From Drosophila persimilis (taxonomy: Eukaryota; Arthropoda; Insecta; Diptera; Drosophilidae): a DNA stretch of 64,000 nt. The stretch lies in assembly GCF_003286085.1 (NCBI RefSeq), contig NW_020825332.1, forward strand, positions 62,001-126,000. The letters are read 5' to 3'. Of this stretch, positions 12,232 to 24,499 are shown piece by piece. The notes under the pieces were generated by a model that worked only from the letters and a program-made list of their open reading frames with translations, searched no databases and was not told the DNA's origin. Positions within the stretch are counted from its first letter, which is position 1, and the number at the start of each line of letters is the position of its first letter. A program made the translations under genes and the position numbers.

Positions 12232-14418
12232 CTCAGCAGCCTTGGGGGGTATGCAAAGCCCCACCCTTGTACCGTAATACCCACTCTCCCCAAAAGGGTG
12301 TCCGAGTGGCTCTCAATTCTTTCTCTATCTCTTGCCACCCCAACCCCCTCCTCCCCCCGCCCGTTATTCCATTTGTTCTATCTCTTTTCCACTCGTGCTA
12401 TTTGTCTGTCTATTATCGTAATTTTTTTGTTGTACTTTTTGCTTCTTTTTCCTTTTGGTTTTTTATTGTAAGTTTTTTATTTTTGCTCGTAAATAGAAAA
12501 AAGAGAGGCGCGTGTCTACGAAGGTGAGTGGTGGTGCAGTAAGGCAGGGAAGGGGGGTAGGGGAAATGCGCAAAAAGGTGTTTAAACAACGTGGTAGCCA
12601 TCAATAGGGGAGGCCAATGGAACAGGGGGCGGAGAGGGAGGGGTGAGCCTTCTGGCAGTCGGGGTCTAGGCCAAATGTCGGCGCGTGTAGACTTTTCAAG
12701 TACCCAAATGGCGGCGTCTCAAGTGCATAAAAATCCACTAACAGCAAAAAGAGAGAGATGGAGCGATAATCAAAGAGACAGAAAGAGACGGTGAGAGATA
12801 GTGGTGGAGTAAGGGAGACGGAGCTAGTTACGACATTGCCACCAACAACAAAACGTCTTTCCCAACATTATTTGCTATCTATTACGCTTGGAACGTCACA
12901 TCATCGAAAAAGAGAGAGTCCATAGAGCCCATTAACCCACGACTGCTATATGCCCTTCTTACGATCTGAAGAATGGGACGAGAACTCGGAGGATCTATTC
13001 AGAAGATGATTTAGGGAAATATTTTGAAATTTCCAGGGTGGATCTTTGGATCTTGGATGGAAGGTCATAGATAGGTCCGTGCTCCTACAAGCAGCTTAAG
13101 TTTTCTTAACACCACAAGAATTTGCATCTATATTTAAAGGAATAGTAGTTCAAATAGGAAATTAGAGCATAACCATAGTAAAATATCTCTTGCACACCCA
13201 AAATCCCCTCCAGTGTTGTACAGTTCCCAAATTTAGGCGAAGAAATTGAGAGGATAAGCGTTAAACTTCTATAATTCGATCACCATTTTGATCTCTTCTA
13301 TAGAAATCGTGATTATAGGGCATTCCGATGATCCCTAAATTCCACACTCTCTCTCTTTCTTTCTTTCTTTCTCTCTCTCTAACGGTTCTTTCTTTTACCC
13401 CTATCCCTCCCTCTTCGTTTTCTTCTTGTTCTTCCAAGCTTCTTGCTCATTCTTTCCTTTTTTAATGACATTTTTGTGCATGTTTTATTCGATGCTCGTA
13501 AACATTTTGCGGTTGCTCGTTATTTTCGTTGAAGTAGCAATCCGCAGCCAGAGAGTGAGAGAGAGGGCGAGATGGCAGCTACTGCTATAAGCGCACGGTT
13601 GCATTTCTGTGTTTCAATTCAATTTCCGTTGGTTTTTCTGTTTTCCTGCCACAAAGTGTTATCGATGACGTCGTTGCAACTGCCACGTGCCACGTGCCTT
13701 ACGTCTATTGGTAAATGCAACAAAGTAACTTGGTGGAGGGGGGGGATCTGTTATCTAATCTTTCATTTGCTTAGACCAATGGATGGTCCTCTCTCCGGCT
13801 CCTGCCGCTCTGTCCGCTTTGACGGGTGTCCGTTAAGTGTCAAACAAAATGTCAGATGAACAAAAAAAAACGAGAGGCAGAGAGAGAAGGAAAATGAAAA
13901 GCGCGCCAGGAAAAACACACAAACACTTTGTACAAATCACTTATGACAGTGGGAGGGGTGGGGTGGGGACTGGGGCTGCCCCCCAAGCCCCTTGACAGAT
14001 TGCACTTGCCCGAAATTGAATCATCAACGGGAATGGGCCACCGAAAAAAAGAAAAACGAGTGGCTAAAAGGGTGGAGGGTCGGGGCATCATCATCTGCAA
14101 CGCATCTGCCACGACCCACCCCCCACACTGGCCCACCCCCAACCCCCCAACGGGAAGAGGCAGCCCCTCTTCTGATCCACTTTACACTTGTGGCGCGCAC
14201 AGACACATCCTTTCGCCTGTCGCCCCACTCTTGTCATGTGACAGCAATTAACACGAAGAAGCGCAGGCTCCCCAAAAAAACAAAAACAACAACCAAAAAA
14301 AGGGGGGCAAATGGAAGGAGCAAGAAGGAGTGCTGCAAGAGTGTGGACGAGAAGAATGAATGAATGGGGATGTCTGCTGCGTTTTTGGGGCGCAGGGAGC
14401 AGGGGTGTGCGGTGCGGT

Positions 14419-14437
14419 GGGGGGGGGGGGGGGGGGG
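14419..14437. repeat. G19 homopolymer
   Basis: Nineteen consecutive G residues, one of several long G/C runs in the window (others near 6,166, 36,370 and 46,835). Such runs can form G-quadruplexes and are prone to sequencing error. Confidence 0.9.
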
Positions 14438-14732
14438 CCGGGCACGACTTACTTGTGGCTTCCATGCAACAGTTGCAAATTGTTGTTCAAGAGACAGAGC
14501 GACAGATACACGAGTCCGGGATTTTTGCGGAAATTCAATTTGCGGACAGTCTTTACGCCACTCTTCAGCCCCTCCATAGCCCCTCTTTTTTGACAGCCCA
14601 GCCCTCTACCCGTGCTATGGGTCGTAGAGGGTGCGGGGGGGTGGAACTTTGCAACTTTGTTGCATTTTCTAAGTAATTTGTCATCGTTTTGGCTTCGTTG
14701 CAAGCCAAATGACAGAAATGACAAGAGTGTCA

Positions 14733-14770
<38 letters not shown>

Positions 14771-16260
14771 GGGGAGGGGGGGATAGAGTACCCCCAAGAT
14801 TCAAGTCTTGCAATCTTCTAGGCAAAAACATAATATTTTTGTGTGGTAATTTTCATATTGTATTTATTTAGAATTTCTCCTGCCCTTCGTCATCGTTGCT
14901 GCTGCTGCTGCAGCGCAGACATTCCCCATGTCAAAAGCTATATCATATTTTTTTGGGGGCGAAACAAATTTAGATACCCGGAAGTCTCAATAGATGACAA
15001 AAACCAAAGCCGACAATCACTCAAAGGAGAACGAGAGAAAGAAATGGAGGCAGAAGCAGAAGCCGAAAAGGGGGTGGGAGGACAGGCAATGAGAAGATCT
15101 TTTGAAGATCATTCTGGGGAAAATGCATTTTGACTTTGTTTTTCTGAGGAATGCGGAAATGCGAGTATATATGGTTCTCCTGAGAAACCAATAAATATCT
15201 ATGAAAATTTAAGAGGGGATTCCCTCACAAAACATCAACGACAAAAAGGGTCTGACTTGTCTGATTTGGTTTTTATTTCCCTCGAAACCTGCAGAGTTGT
15301 CTCTCTCTCCCATGGAATTCCATGTCTAATTATAGCCACAGTCACTCCAGTCCGGTGTACACCTGTTTCAGCTGAAAATAGAATCACAAATTGCTGGAAT
15401 CTCGGATCTCTGTGTGCATTCCACTCGATCAACAGATCGACAGATCAACACTGCGAGAGTAAATACAAATATTGTATAATTTAATGATTTATTTTAATCG
15501 CTGCAACTTCCATCGCCAGTTCCCGGACGACTGGCGAATGCAATTTAAGCGCCAGCTGTTGAGTGGCGCCCCCCCTCCACCACCTCCACCACCTCCACCC
15601 CTTCAGGAAATTCCAGTTATGCATCCCCCAGCCAAAGTTCGAGTTTGCTTTTTTTTTTGTATGCAGTTTTCTATAGATTTCTGCGAATTGAATTTTTGCA
15701 CTTGAGAAATGTACAGAGAAATATGTAAATTTTACGACGTTAGAAATACAATAGAAACCACTGAGTGGGGGGAGGGGTGGGGGCCAGGGGGGAACTGTAA
15801 TTTACAACGTTTATGTGGAGGCACATGACAAAAATGAGAATGGAATGGAATAGAGAGCAGCCCCCCCAATCCCCAACTGGTGTATGTAGATCAATGATTT
15901 TCGATCTTTTTGAATGATTTATTATTGTTTTTTTTGGTTAATTATTTTGATTGGTTTATTGTTTGGGAAAGAGCGACAAATACAGGTCAATAAAATATAT
16001 ATTAAAGTCGTAAAAAGATTTGGCATTGGAGCACATTTTTTTTAGATTTTAGTTGTTGTTTTTTTTCGGTTTTGTTTTTTGTCGTACGAGAGACGTGCTT
16101 TGGCAACATTTTGTTGCTGTTTTGTATCTCTGTAGCGCTGTAGCTATTGTTGTTAACGGCCTTCGCTAATGAACAGTTATGCAATGTGCAAAAAGTAAAA
16201 CGGACTGAGGAAAACAGACACAAAGATACAGATACAGAGCGCCGCCGACGCCAAAGCGGA

Positions 16261-16303
16261 GCAGCAGCAACGGCAGCAACGGCAGCAACGGCAGCAACGG
16301 CAG
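16261..16303. repeat. 9-bp repeat (GGCAGCAAC)n
   Basis: About four exact units within a CAG-rich purine stretch. The in-frame product would be Ala-Thr repeats, but no gene structure surrounds it. Confidence 0.85.
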
Positions 16304-17957
16304 AGGAGAAGCAGAGGAGGCAGAGAAACGGACTGCAAGCCAACTTTTCTGAAACTGAAGCTGAAAAAATAAGCAACAACAGAAAGAAACACAAAAAAAA
16401 AATAGCGACTAAAAGAGGAAAGGATGACAAAGAATGAGAGAACGAAGCTATAGATACCCTTGGAGATCGTGCCTTGGAGACGGTTCAGTTCTATAGGAAA
16501 AATATATACAAAGGTACGACCAAAATGAGTCTTGGGAAAGTGGATACATTTCAAGGCTTTACTTCTGCAAATAAGATATATTTTCACACTGAGATGCGGT
16601 TTTTGGGCTCCACAGACGTAATGGTCTCTGTGTGGCGTAGGGTATTTGGAAAAGAAACAACTGGAGTCTCTAGAGCCGTTATAAGCGAATGCTTTGAGCC
16701 AAAACATGGACTTTGGACCCCGGAGTCGACGGAGCACACGCAAACCTGCCATGGTCTGTATCTCTCTCTTTCTCTCTCTCGGTCTCTCTGTCTGTATCTC
16801 TGTGAAGTGCGGATGTGGATGCGGATATGCCAGAGCGGAGGAGATCTCTCTGGAAAGCTGTTTTTGTGTTCCCGGGGAAGGGGCGGAGAGCGTGAGAGCA
16901 GGAAGTTGGAAGAGAAAGAGAAAGAGGATGATCTACAAGAAGAGAAACAGTCAAAGAAATATTTACTACCAATTGGCAATAGCCAGCACCCAGTGAATAT
17001 TTGACCCCGTTTTTCGAGGCAGGTGAAACCATAGAAGAGACACCAGACATCGCCCACTTGCTCCGTTCCTTGGGGTTCCGTTTCGTTCCGTTCACTCACT
17101 CCATTCCTACGGGGTTCCACACGCACCAGACACGCATGGCATGGTATTCCTTGGTTCTTTACGGGCTTTTCTTCGGCCGCAAGGGTTGATTGATTGGTCG
17201 GATGGCGGTGCCTATGTTTATGTTGTTTATGGGGTTGTCTGCGATAAATATTCAAACGATTTTGTTTATAATAAAGTACAACTTAACCTGAACTTTAACC
17301 TATGAAGCCTACATATCCTATCTGGAATATCCTATCTGAAACCCCTTCTGCGATTACCTGCCACCCACCTGAAACCGCCATTAGCATTGTACCCTGTTTC
17401 AAGTTCTTTATGGCTTACTTTTGATTCGGATTTCCATGGTTATATCATATTTTTGGTCTGGCATTCAAATGTGTAGATAAGACGGGGTTCTATTCGATAT
17501 GCCACCACCCACTTGCCCCACAGCGGGCATAGCCCATGGTCTTTATTGCGTTGTTTTGTGACGGCAATTACAATGGAAACACCGAAACGAAAGAGAACAG
17601 AACAAAACGAGCAAAATAAAGTGGGAATAAAAACAGAAATGCGTAAATAAAAAACCAATTCACCCACGTGAAAAATCAAAAAATACAAACCAAAACCAAA
17701 GCAAGAACAAGAGATTCCAATAGCAATTCCGGGATCTCCAGCCCTGTAGATAGAGTACAGAGTGTGGGGGGGAGGGGCGGGGGACGACCGACACGGGGAG
17801 TGAGACAGAGACAGAGACAGAGACAGAGAGCAGCCAATGGTTCATTCAACTTTCCCATAGGGCTGAAAAGAGGAACGATGAACAGGCAGAAAAGGTGGGC
17901 AAAAAGAAATACATATGTAGAACAAATGTGTAATTGGTGGATTTTGATTTGTTGATT

Positions 17958-17990
17958 CCTATGGTCTATGGTCTATGGTCTATGGTCTCT
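17958..17990. repeat. 7-bp repeat (TATGGTC)4
   Basis: Four near-perfect head-to-tail TATGGTC units. Confidence 0.9.
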
Positions 17991-18119
17991 CTGTAGAACC
18001 TCGACGTGTAATCGTGTATCGTGTAACCTCTACAGAACCCTATTTTTGGTACAGTTGGTGCAAGTACAAATGGAGCAGGGAAGGAGCAATGTAATGGAAT
18101 AGTAGTACAGCACAGCACA

Positions 18120-18780
18120 CAGAGCGGGAAAAAATGTCGACAGTTGTGTGATCAATTTACAAGCAGAGGACCGAGGCGAAGCGAAGCAAAGTAGTGGCCC
18201 TAAACGACCAAAGTAGTGGCCGACCAGACGCAGAGGCCCAAAAGCAGAGCCAGAGCCAGGGGCAGTGGCAGTGGCAGAGGAATAGCAGCGACGACGTACA
18301 GTTTACAACAAGAAGAAGCAGTTTGTTACGAACTAGTGTGGGGGACGTACTGCCAGCAAAAACAGAGAGAGCGGAGCGCAGGCGAGAGAACAGGAGAGCA
18401 ATATTACGAAAGTGAATGCATAAAAACAAACGCGAAAAACCAAGAGAGCAAGAGAGCCAGAGAGCGAGAGGGCGAGAGAGGGAGAAGAGCTCTGCCCGAG
18501 AGCGCGCAACGAAATGACAATGAAACGAAAGAGTGCTGGCAACGGAATGAAAACATGCGTTCCACAATTCATTCGGCGGCGTTCATTCGTTCTCTTCGGC
18601 TGCGCTCGCTCTCTTTGCGCGCGCGCCGTGCCAATGCCAACTGTACCCCGTGCAGAGGTGTTTCATTTCCTTCCATTTCGCAGCCGCAACGCAGCGCAAC
18701 CCCCGACCCGCCGCTGACATCAAAACCCCCTTCGACCGACGGATGAGTGTGTGTGAAAATCAAAATAAATCGTAAATAAT
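18120..18780. promoter_or_regulatory. Purine-rich, GAGA-rich promoter- or leader-like block
   Basis: Strongly purine-biased on the plus strand, with many GAGAG/GCGAG words (18,360-18,500), followed by a GCGCGCGCGCC patch near 18,611-18,630. Such blocks resemble fly promoters or 5' UTRs bound by GAGA factor. No adjacent coding exon was identified on either strand, so this is a candidate only. Confidence 0.3.
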
Positions 18781-19700
18781 TTTCTGTCCCTCTCCTTTTC
18801 GCTCTCTCTCTTGCTCTGTCTCTCTGTTTCTGTTGCTGTTGCTCTGTTGCTCTGTTCCTGTTATGCTTTGTTGTTGGGGCTGGGTTCTTTTGTCTCTTTC
18901 CATTGCTCTTGCGACCATCTGCATATCGCTCTTGCCTTTGCTCTTTCTACTACGCGCTTTATCTCCGTGTTTTCGGTATTTTATCTCTTTCTACTACGCT
19001 CGCCCTGTCCCTGTCACTCTCTGTGTTTTGCTTTTGTCTCTTTCTACTACGCGCTCTTGTTGTTGCTGTTGGTGTCATTCGCATGAATGGAATGGTTTGG
19101 GGTCCAACACAGGCCCTCTCCCTCTCCCACTCTCGCTGCGTGTGTGCATGGCTGTGGCTGGAAAAGAGAGCGCGCTCTTCGTGCGGTGTTGTTGTCGTAG
19201 TAGTAGTAGTATTTTGAGTATTTTTTCAGTTCGTCTCTGTCTTCCGTCTCTCTCTCTCTCTCTCTCTCTCTCGGAGTTCCTCCCCTCTGCTGGCGCTCTC
19301 TCTGAAATCCGATAACCAGTGTGCGAGCGAGACAAAAGAATAACAAACAATTATAAGTTGTGAGCGTGTGAGTGAGGCCTTCTCTGCCTCTGCCTCTGCC
19401 TCTGCCTCGGCCTCGGCCTCTGTCGCCCTCTCGCTCTGTCTGTGAGGAATGGGAATTTCACAACAACGCAGCATAGACGTCGACGTCGCCTGCAACAGCG
19501 GCAGCGTTTGCGTCGCGTCGCTGCCTCGTGCCAATTTCACTTGCAGCGAAATTTCTCCCTCTCTCTCTCTCTGTGGTCGTCCCACCCTCTGTCTTTCTCT
19601 TGTAAATTTACAACGTGCCACATGAGTGAGGGTGGGTGTTGCAAGGGGCGGCGGAGTAGGAGTGGCGGTGGAGGAGGAGGCAAGAAAATGTGTGTGTGCG
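18780..19700. other. Pyrimidine-rich block with (TC)n and (TCTGCC)n repeats
   Basis: The plus strand is C/T-rich from 18,780 to about 19,060 and again at 19,220-19,440, the mirror of the purine-rich block before it. It includes (TC)13 at 19,246-19,272, (TCTGCC)n at 19,383-19,425 and the triplicated CTCTTTCTACTACGC word. Long open frames crossing it are low-complexity and not believable proteins. Confidence 0.45.
18941..19053 (+). repeat. Three copies of CTCTTTCTACTACGC
   Basis: The 15-mer CTCTTTCTACTACGC begins at 18941, 18985 and 19038; the first and last continue GCT. The spacers differ in sequence and length (44 and 53 bp periods), so the word itself is preserved more than the flanks. Confidence 0.8.
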
Positions 19701-21018
19701 CGCGTGTAAAAGGTCTCGTAACGAAAAGCGAAATAAAAACAAAAACCGATGGCAAGAAGAAGAAAACGAAGAAACATTTGATGACGCGCCGCTGCCTTCG
19801 GTTCCCAAGGTGTATCGCTCCAGTGGGTGGTAGTACGAGTGCGAGTGAGAGTGTGGGTGAGGGTGGGGGTGGGGTGGGTTGGCGTAGGGTTCTTTCGATT
19901 GCATTCCAGTCACCGATGAGTGCGAATGTGTGCGTGTGGATGCTGCTGCAGAGAACGGGAGGGCCCTACCTCTCTAAACAATATACCTTTACTACGGTCC
20001 AAGTCTATGGACTCTGCCCCTGCCCCTGCCCCTGCCCCTGCCTCCGCCTCCGCCTCTGCTGCTATTGTTGCAGATTGATTTTTGATGCACACGTGTGTGT
20101 GTGTGTGTGTATTGGAGGGGCTGGGGCGGCGGGGTGTACGTGTCTAGCGGGGTGTCTTTGCCTTTCGGAACAGATAGTGCGTGCCATGCCACATGTCCGC
20201 TGGGATCATTCTGGAATGGAATGGAATGGTCTTCGGGCCTCCTCTCTCGCTCTCTGCTTCTTCACGCTGCGGCACAAGCGTTTTGTTGGGAAATACATTT
20301 TTAGAGATCAAAATCTCTATAATTGGGGCAACTATTTGTTCAGGCACACACTTCAAGTGATAAATGTACCATCGAAGGAATGCCATTAGGGACACCCCCT
20401 CCCACCTCATCATCAAAAGTCACCAGACGGGAAATTAAGCTTAATTTGCTAATGAAATGGGATAGAGTTTGAACGGGAATTTGACGGAGGAAATTTATTC
20501 GGAAAAAATGGGCCAAAGGGTCCAACAGGGCTACCTTTTTAAGGTAAAGGACTATAAGATCTCTACTCAAATCTCTACTGAATGAAGAAATGCTATGATA
20601 ACTCTTCTCTTCCTCCCCCCCCTTAACAATATTACAGTGAGAAGTGAAAACCCTAAGGGCGATGGTTTTCCTCCATATCCCTAAAATTGGGGATCAAGTA
20701 AACCCAAACCATCCCAATAGTGGATAGAATGATAGGTTGTCCAATCATCCCAATGAAGTAGCTACAGGAATACTGGCTCCTCAAGTCCCACAAAGTCGCT
20801 CAAGTCGCTTAAATATAAATTTATTAAAACTCAATCATATGGACTCGGACTTTAGTGCTGGCACAGCCATAACTTTTCAGTTTACTCCTTTTTTAAGGGC
20901 TTTTCCATTGCGATTTTTAAAAGACAAAAAATTGTATCTGATAAATCTATAAGCGTGACTTTATTGCATTATATTTTGCAATTTTGTGAAGGAGCTAACT
21001 ATTAAACTCTTGAAATAT
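19700..21018. other. Non-coding: CCCCTG and TG repeats grading into AT-rich DNA
   Basis: (CTGCCC)n at about 20,018-20,055 and (TG)9 at 20,094-20,111. The long plus-strand open frame at 19,442-20,389 is low-complexity and not a believable protein. Confidence 0.45.
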
Positions 21019-21330
21019 GGGGAGCAAAAGTGAATACACACTCATAATCACTTATGTAAGTAATTTCGTCGCCCATAACCGCCCCAAGAATAAAGTTAAG
21101 CAAACCAAATTTTGTTCCCATATAAATAATTGTATTCTTAACAAATAAACAATAATTACAAGAACGAATGAGAATTTTTCAAAGAATAAAAAATAAAAAA
21201 ATTAAATAAAATCATAGTATTAGCATTTTGTGCATAGACCCTTTTGTTAGATATAACTTTATTAATATGGTTTGGAATGCTCTCTACCATAAATATCTTT
21301 CGGAATAAGATTCTATTCTCCGGAGATCGC
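21019..21330 (-). mobile_element. Tc1-like DNA transposon relic (transposase C-terminus plus one end)
   Basis: On the minus strand, from 21290, the frame reads MVESIPNHINKVISNK. This matches the conserved end of Tc1/mariner transposases (pattern VESMPRR..AVIKAKG). Upstream residues are in a broken frame, and the usual catalytic domain is not recognisable, so the copy is truncated. The downstream flank at 21,019-21,042 (GGGGAGCAAAAGTGAATACA, then CAC) resembles the inner part of a Tc1 terminal repeat. The copy sits in an AT-rich island (about 20,900-21,450) unlike its surroundings. It is old and inactive. Identification rests on one short motif. Confidence 0.42.
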
Positions 21331-23991
21331 CTAGGTTAGATGCCGCTGATTCGTACTTCCCAAGCTGTCGTTCCCACTGTAGGTACATAATATCAAATAT
21401 CAAATAATACATATCAATAATATCTATATAATAGTATGTACAAGTAAAACTGATTTCCGTATGAATGAATGTCTTGAGGGTCTTTCAAATGTATGTAGAT
21501 ATTTCTACGGGCCCCCATTCATAAGTAACAGAACTCTTATCCGTTTCACGCAACCTTATCGCTGGGCTCTAGAATTTTCCCCGCACCCTAGACCGAAGCA
21601 ACAGATTCTAGGGGTATGGAAAATTACCAAAAGAAAATGTGGAAAAGTATAAACACACTTCCACTCGGAGAGAGAATGAGAGGGAGAGTGAGAGTTTCCT
21701 CACGATTAGAAGAAGCCAAAAAACTGATAAAGCAATCTCTCGGAAGTCCCCGAAGAGTGGGGGCGAGATTGAGGTCGCTTCCCCTCGATTCTGGGTAAAT
21801 CTTCTGGTTAATCCCTTTGATGGATGCCCCCTCAGGTGGCACTCTAATCCCCAGCCCTCAGCAGGTGGGAAGTTCCCTCCATTAGGCGGTGGACGGGGGG
21901 CGGAGTGGAAGTCAAGACTTCAATCAAAATGATAGATAGAGAATCGTGATCGGTTCGACAAGAGTTCGAATGAAAATGCTTCCGAACTTCAAAGAAAATA
22001 CCCCCGTTTCGACAGATGGGGCCCCCCCCCATTCAGGGGAGGTAGGGGGGTGGAGTTTGGAAGGTACTATCGCCTTCGGTCTGCGGCCTCAAGTGCGTAC
22101 GTGACGACGCTCATTGAGCGCTTTGCGCGTTGCGTGTTGCGTGTGCTTCTGCCTCGGATTCACACGCGGCGTCGGCGTCGGTGGCGGCGGCTCGATGTTG
22201 CATTCCCGCGCTTGGGTCTGGGGGGGGCTATTCTTTTTTGGATGCGTGTAAACAAAGCGATAACTCAGCTGTCGACAGGCCAAGCGCACACACACACACT
22301 CACACACTGTGTGTGGAGCGGACCCAAGTCCGAGGCCGAATCGGAGTTGTAGTCGGAGTCGGAGTCGGAGTCCGTAGTCATAACTCCACTTCCACTTATT
22401 GACTTCCCATTCTCCCCGAAGTTCTCTCTTGAGTTATTATCTGCGGACGTGCATGCGTGTGCGTGCGTGTGTGTGCGTGCTCCAGGTTCCACTTCCAGGC
22501 ATTCCCCGACAGCCGCTAAACGATCGTTTAGTCCATGGCCCAGGGGCAGGGGTAACCTGTGAATGGAATTGGGAATGGGAATGGGAATGGGAACGGGATG
22601 GGGTGGGGTGGGGGTTCCCTCCTCCCGTTCCGACGGTGTTATGATTGAATTATGGGACTCGACTGATTTATGAACCATCGGAATACCTGGGGTTGCTTTG
22701 GCTGATGTCTTCACTTGGTGGGGCCTTTCCTCCTCCACCTCCTCCACCTCCACCTCCTCCTCCTACATATGCCATGGACGCCATGGGAATAAGTAAATGT
22801 CTTGTTCGGTTCGCAATTAAGACGGAAACGATATCATCTAAAGAGGTTTAACGGCTGATAACTCCGGATGGAGCTATCTATGTGGGTTACCTTCGAATAC
22901 AATTTGGTTTTATTCGAATGAAAGAAATGAATGATGTATTCTATACTTTAAAGCAGTTCTGGGCTTTAGATCATCAGGTTTATCCTGATAGCTCAGAATC
23001 TGTGGGTTACCTTCTGTTACTCTTCGAGTATCGGCCAGAATAGGCGAATTATGGTAGGATTTCCATAAAACAAAGGATTTGAAAGCAAAGAATTCACGAT
23101 TTCAGTGGCTTACATTTCAGGATCTACTGATAACCTATGGATTCTGTCTTAATATTGATTTTCATCATAAGATAAGATCCTGAGATCATAGATCCTCAGA
23201 GATAGCCGATGTTTATGTATCCCTGCCCCAAGCTAAATCCCAAGGCAAATGGAAATTCAATAAGTGTCCCACATTTAAATATTGGAATTTCCCAAGCTTT
23301 TCAGCCACACTCCCCTGCCATCCCCTCCTCGCCCCCACCCTCTGTAGTCTTGAAGTCATTTCCTGTGCCTGGTGGCCCACCTGGATGCTGCATCCACGTC
23401 CACGTCGACGTCCACACACAGAGATATCTGTTGACCACCTGGCCAAGGATTTTATCGCTCAAGACACACTACTCGAACACTCGGACACACATCGAACATC
23501 GAACGTTTGTCTTTGCCACAGGCGAAAGTAGTTTTGTGGCCAATTGCCTTTTGCCCCCGCACTCTGTGGTGCTGTGCTGTGCTGTGGTGCCTCTCCTCCG
23601 TGCCTCACCCCACCCGCCCCTGCACCCCTGCACCCCTGCACTCTTGCCCGCTGGAGGCCTCAGCTGCAGACACGTCATAGCAAAAATTTTATGGAGCAAA
23701 ATTTATGTGCTCAGCATTTGCATAAAACTAATTTTGCCAAAGCGAAAACTAAGACGACAAATGGGGTATGGAGTGCACTGAGAGAAATGCGCATATAGAC
23801 ACCTCGAAGAGAGAGAAAATAACGGTCTTAAGGTCGAAGATCGAAGATCGAACGGGGGAAAAATGAGAGATAAAGAGAGCGCGAGAGCCAGCCACACTGG
23901 GAGAGAGAGAAATATTAGAACATTTTGGAATCAGTTTAAAAGAATATTTTTATAACCTAAACAGATAGTGTACTTTCTTCTAAAAAAAATG
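21331..23991. other. Non-coding: mixed composition
   Basis: GGAATG repeats at about 22,562-22,595, CCTCCA triplets at about 22,730-22,765 and an AT-rich, GATC-containing stretch at 22,860-23,200. No gene seen. Confidence 0.45.
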
Positions 23992-24177
23992 TTTAAGGGA
24001 GAAAGACGAAGACGAAGAAGTGGAAAAGTATAGATAGGGTACTCTATCCCGATGATTCGATGTCATACGATAGAGAGAACGATATTTAAGGGAGAAACAC
24101 AAGACTAAGAAGTAGAATAAGTATAGATAGGGTACTCTACATCGATGATTCGATATCATACGATAGAGAGAACGATG
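23992..24177. repeat. Imperfect 93-bp tandem duplication
   Basis: Two head-to-tail units of 93 bp, about 23992-24084 and 24085-24177, share GTATAGATAGGGTACTCTA and ATACGATAGAGAGAACGAT. I judge them roughly 85 percent identical, which implies an older duplication. Confidence 0.85.
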
Positions 24178-24463
24178 AAAAGTGCAACGAATTGAATGAA
24201 AATGTCGTGAAAACTAAACGAAAAACAAGCCTTGAAAATCTTAGACAAATTACCTTGAAAAAAGAGCTGGTTGCCAGATGGATCACTCATCTACAGCTTC
24301 GTCTTTTCTTCTATGCGAATTTCTCTCAGTGCATTGCTCACGTTACATAACTGTCGCTGCTGTCGCCGTCGCTTCGCACCGGAGGAGAGTCATTCAGTCA
24401 GAGATAACGCCGCCGCCTGATCTGTTTGCTTTTGGCGAACGATGTCTGCCGTCGCCGCCGCCG

Positions 24464-24499
<36 letters not shown>

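Larger units (their letters stand above)
11265..18110. other. Non-coding: repeat-rich, no gene recognised
   Basis: Holds the 12.2-kb hairpin and GATC-containing AT-rich DNA at 12,960-13,330. It also has a CTTT/CT repeat at 13,347-13,380, the G19 run, CCA/CTC triplets at 15,573-15,600 and the (GGCAGCAAC)n repeat. No credible exon found. Confidence 0.45.

Noticed and set aside
19442-20389. 315-codon open frame on the plus strand
   Set aside because: Composition follows the local repeats (poly-Arg, poly-Cys, Pro-Cys runs). It crosses several microsatellites, shows no domain and lacks splice logic.
24391-24425. Initiator-like TCAGTC with possible downstream element
   Set aside because: The downstream element does not match well, there is no TATA box, and the following frame is a (CCGCCA)n repeat.
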